This document shows, piece by piece, positions 22,056 to 24,360 of a DNA stretch of 24,360 nt. A program made the translations under genes and the position numbers. The stretch is taken from NCBI GenBank assembly GCA_021464525.1, contig JADRCO010000937.1:1-24360 (forward strand), read 5' to 3'. The DNA is from Rhizophagus sp. LPA8_4_AMF (taxonomy: Eukaryota; Glomeromycota; Glomeromycetes; Glomerales; Glomeraceae). The notes beneath the pieces are model-generated. The model was not told the DNA's origin and made no database searches. It worked only from the letters and a program-made list of their open reading frames with translations. Numbering within the stretch: the first letter of the stretch is position 1; every line of letters begins with the position of its first letter.

Positions 22056-22380
22056 GGTATTAGTCTTGATTGTAGTTAAATTAAAACAAAAAATGTTTAT
22101 TTATCCAAACATTTCATTTTCGTAGCGACTTAAATAAATGTACTATTGCTATAGCCTGATTTTTTTGTTGAAAATTTGGACGGTAGTTTTGGGGCGATTG
22201 CATACTTCAATAAAACAAAAAAAGAATCAAAACATAATGGTATCTATGGAAAATTGGCTTGATGATCGCACGTGTCAATTTCGTTAATTCATAAATATAG
22301 TTATTGGCGTGCATAATAATAGTTGTTTTAGTTAAATGACAAGCCGCCGAGTGAGCAAATAAATTAAATGGAGATAAAAA
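22056..22380 (-). promoter_or_regulatory. Presumed promoter region of the GTPase gene
   Basis: The sequence immediately upstream of the minus-strand start. The start context is ACCATGC, with A at -3 and C at -1 and -2, a good eukaryotic context. The 5' UTR-like stretch is A/T-rich. No specific factor site can be named. Confidence 0.35.
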
Positions 22381-22407
22381 TGAAACGGAACCGGATTATC
22401 CGTTTCA
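22381..22407. repeat. Hairpin TGAAACGG / CCGTTTCA
   Basis: An 8-bp perfect inverted repeat with an 11-base spacer, about 330 bp upstream of the GTPase start. It could be a stem-loop, a dyad factor site or a transposon relic. Confidence 0.55.
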
Positions 22408-22511
22408 ATGCATTCGTTCAAAGGTTGTAAATCAAACGTTAATCCATAATATAAAACCCACCGATATCCATAAGATTTAGTTACATTTAATTTCTTTAGA
22501 TTTGAATGTTC

Positions 22512-22541
22512 TCCCTTTCGGCGAGATTTATGAGAAAGGGA
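22512..22541. repeat. Hairpin TCCCTTTC / GAAAGGGA
   Basis: An 8-bp perfect inverted repeat with a 14-base spacer, 105 bp beyond the previous hairpin. Both carry more G/C than the flanking DNA. Confidence 0.55.
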
Positions 22542-24261
22542 TTTTTTAGATCTTTTGTATTAAAATTAATAAATTGTTTGAAATAATTATCTTTTAATTA
22601 AGGTTCACTTCGGAAAAGTATATTTTTATACTGCATTAGGAAAATTTGCGTTCGCATATCTGAAATGATGTAATGCTGGGCGTTATAATGTAACATTTCC
22701 AAAGGAAAATTCCATAAAAAATTTATAAAGAAACTTAATAAAGAAATTCCATATCGAAAAGTTTCAGTTTCCAGTCCTGTGATAAAAAAAAAATACGGGG
22801 CAAACTGTTGCTCTTGAGTGTTTCGGAACTTCAGAGTTGAGTTTGAGATTTTTCACACAAATGAAGAAAAAAAATGTGTTTTTTAAATTGACCAGAATAA
22901 GAGAAATGTTTTTAATACCGAATTATGAGCAAAATAAAAGGATATAATTTTTAACGTCAAAATTTTTAACAACGAAATACATGTTTCAGCATAAAAAGAA
23001 AAGTTTATAGTTTTGAGTAACGCATACTGTATGTGCATCAAATACAAACATACAATTAGTCGCACAAAATAGTAACTTAATATCAATATGTAGAAAATGT
23101 ATTGTTCTTATATCTGCTGTATGACAAAATTTCTTACCATGATACGTATCAATATAACTTGTTAGTCTCTACAGTACATTTCTAAAATTTTTCTACGTGG
23201 ATAACAAATTTCCTCTTAAATTTATATTTATCATATAAGAATATTTTTTAAATCCTGATTTTTGGTCGATCAATCTGATTAGCGATATTAGTCGATTCCA
23301 GAATTCTTTAGTCGATTGATCGATCAAGATTTCTTTGACTAAATAGTACTCTATTTTTTATTGACACATAAAAATAGCTTTTTAGCGTTAGGTATCAAAG
23401 GAATATAAAATTATGGCTAATAAGTCCTTTTTTTCCTACTGCACCATTTCTTCAAGGTAAAATAATGGTAATATAAGAAAAATTGATGATTGTAAAAGTG
23501 TTTAAAAATATTTTAATATATGATTTAAAAGAGAACATATATAATAAATTCTTCAGGAGGGATTTTATAAGAAATTTCTTATAATTAACTGTGATTTTTT
23601 GAGTTTTTATAATTTTTATTGATTTTTCTATTTTAAAATGAGTAAGTAACATAAGTAACTTTCAAAAAAGTTATTATAATGTGAAATTAAAAAATGGTAT
23701 TAAATTAGTAATAAAAAAATAAATACTTTCAGATCAGGTATACAGTATATGATGTTAAAAGATGATCTTAAAAGAAAACCAAAATCAAGCTAAAATTTTT
23801 ATTTTAAGTAAAAAGGGTTTTGACAAAAAGTATCGTCAAATGTTCCTAAAAAAAGAAAAGAGACTATTAAAAAAGGAAAAAACGTGTTTAAAACAAAAAA
23901 TAAAAATTTATCCTAAAAAGCATTTCAAAATGTTTTTAAAAAGTGAAAAAAATAATTAATGTTCAGAAGAATAGAAGAAAAAGAAAAAAAAACGCGTCCC
24001 TAAAACAAAAACATAAAAAACATGAACTTACCTAATTACTATTAAAATTTCAAAAAAAAGAAAATGCAAAACTGTTGTAAAAAATAAAGAGAGGTAGAGT
24101 AGTAAGAAAAAAACCTTTCTGAAAGTTTACCGGACACGCCTATGGACGATTTCCCAGATTAATACAAACTAGATAAAATTCTGAAAATTTTGGGAAAATT
24201 CAGGAAATTTCAGAAAATCGTAGAGGTTATGACTTTCCGAACAACATTTTGACATTACACG
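22542..24261. other. Intergenic region with no supported gene
   Basis: AT-rich sequence. TCGATCAATC at 23266-23275 is inverted at 23314-23323 within a GTCGATT-rich patch. The + strand open frame at 23762-23959 is Lys-rich low complexity with no motif and is not called. GGACACGCCTATGGACG near 24132-24148 stands out in composition and may belong to the element that begins at the window edge. Confidence 0.5.
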
Positions 24262-24360
24262 TACAGTCAGGTCCGAAAGTGATGCCCGATTTTGTACGGT
24301 GTTACAATACACAAAATTTACATTATTTATACCCCCTTTTTTTTATTTTTAAATGTTTTT
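24262..24360. mobile_element. Possible Tc1/mariner-like inverted end, element leaving the window
   Basis: TA followed by CAGTCAGGTCCGAAAGTGAT resembles the termini of Tc1-type elements, which start CAGT after a TA target and often contain GTC-GAAAGT words. The matching inverted end and any transposase would lie beyond the window, so this rests on one terminus. Confidence 0.3.

Noticed and set aside
23762-23959. Lys-rich open frame of 65 codons
   Set aside because: A-rich low complexity, no motif, no neighbouring exon-like sequence.

Overview
The window looks like a nuclear segment from a very AT-rich fungus. The best guess is an arbuscular mycorrhizal fungus of the Rhizophagus type (Glomeromycotina). 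The evidence is short GT-AG introns of about 57-150 nt, the strong AT bias, a tandem family of channel proteins with a beta-propeller-like N-terminus as known from expanded Rhizophagus families, and transposon debris between genes. The taxonomic call is inference from family style, not from a marker gene.

Layout. Positions 1-1423 hold no gene but contain a 5' flank shared with the next gene copy. Gene A (1424-6769, +) and gene B (9679-15059, +) are tandem paralogs. Each has 11 exons and 10 introns at matching sites and phases, and each encodes a protein of about 1,530 residues. The N-terminal two thirds is a degenerate WD40/propeller-like cytosolic part plus a helical region. The C-terminal third is a six-helix cation-channel domain (ion-transport/TRP-like) with a pore loop. 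The A-B gap (6770-9678) holds a dispersed repeat, a small tandem repeat, a 580-bp non-autonomous hAT-like element with inverted ends and an 8-bp target duplication, and a diverged direct duplication in the flank of gene B. A third copy (about 15833-17094, +) is dead: exon 2 is joined directly to exon 10 by loss of about 4 kb, with stops, frameshifts and a repeat insertion.

From 17095 to 19258 there is no supported gene, only T-rich low complexity, a hairpin and a segment that looks unusually GC-rich. Then, convergently on the minus strand, a six-exon gene (22055-19259) encodes a 785-residue P-loop GTPase of AIG1-like/TRAFAC type. It has paired UIM-like motifs and a PPPY motif at the N-terminus, an Asn/Gln/Tyr-rich array of 20-residue repeats (a 60-bp in-frame minisatellite), a G domain, coiled coil and a Cys/His cluster. 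The 3' end of the window (22056-24360) is mostly empty, with two hairpins upstream of the GTPase gene and, at the very edge, what may be the inverted end of a Tc1/mariner-like element.

Genes A and B and the pseudogene form a local birth-and-death cluster of channel genes. Nothing in the sequence ties the GTPase to them functionally. All gene models were spliced by hand: reading frame is kept across every junction and, for A and B, confirmed by agreement between the two paralogs.
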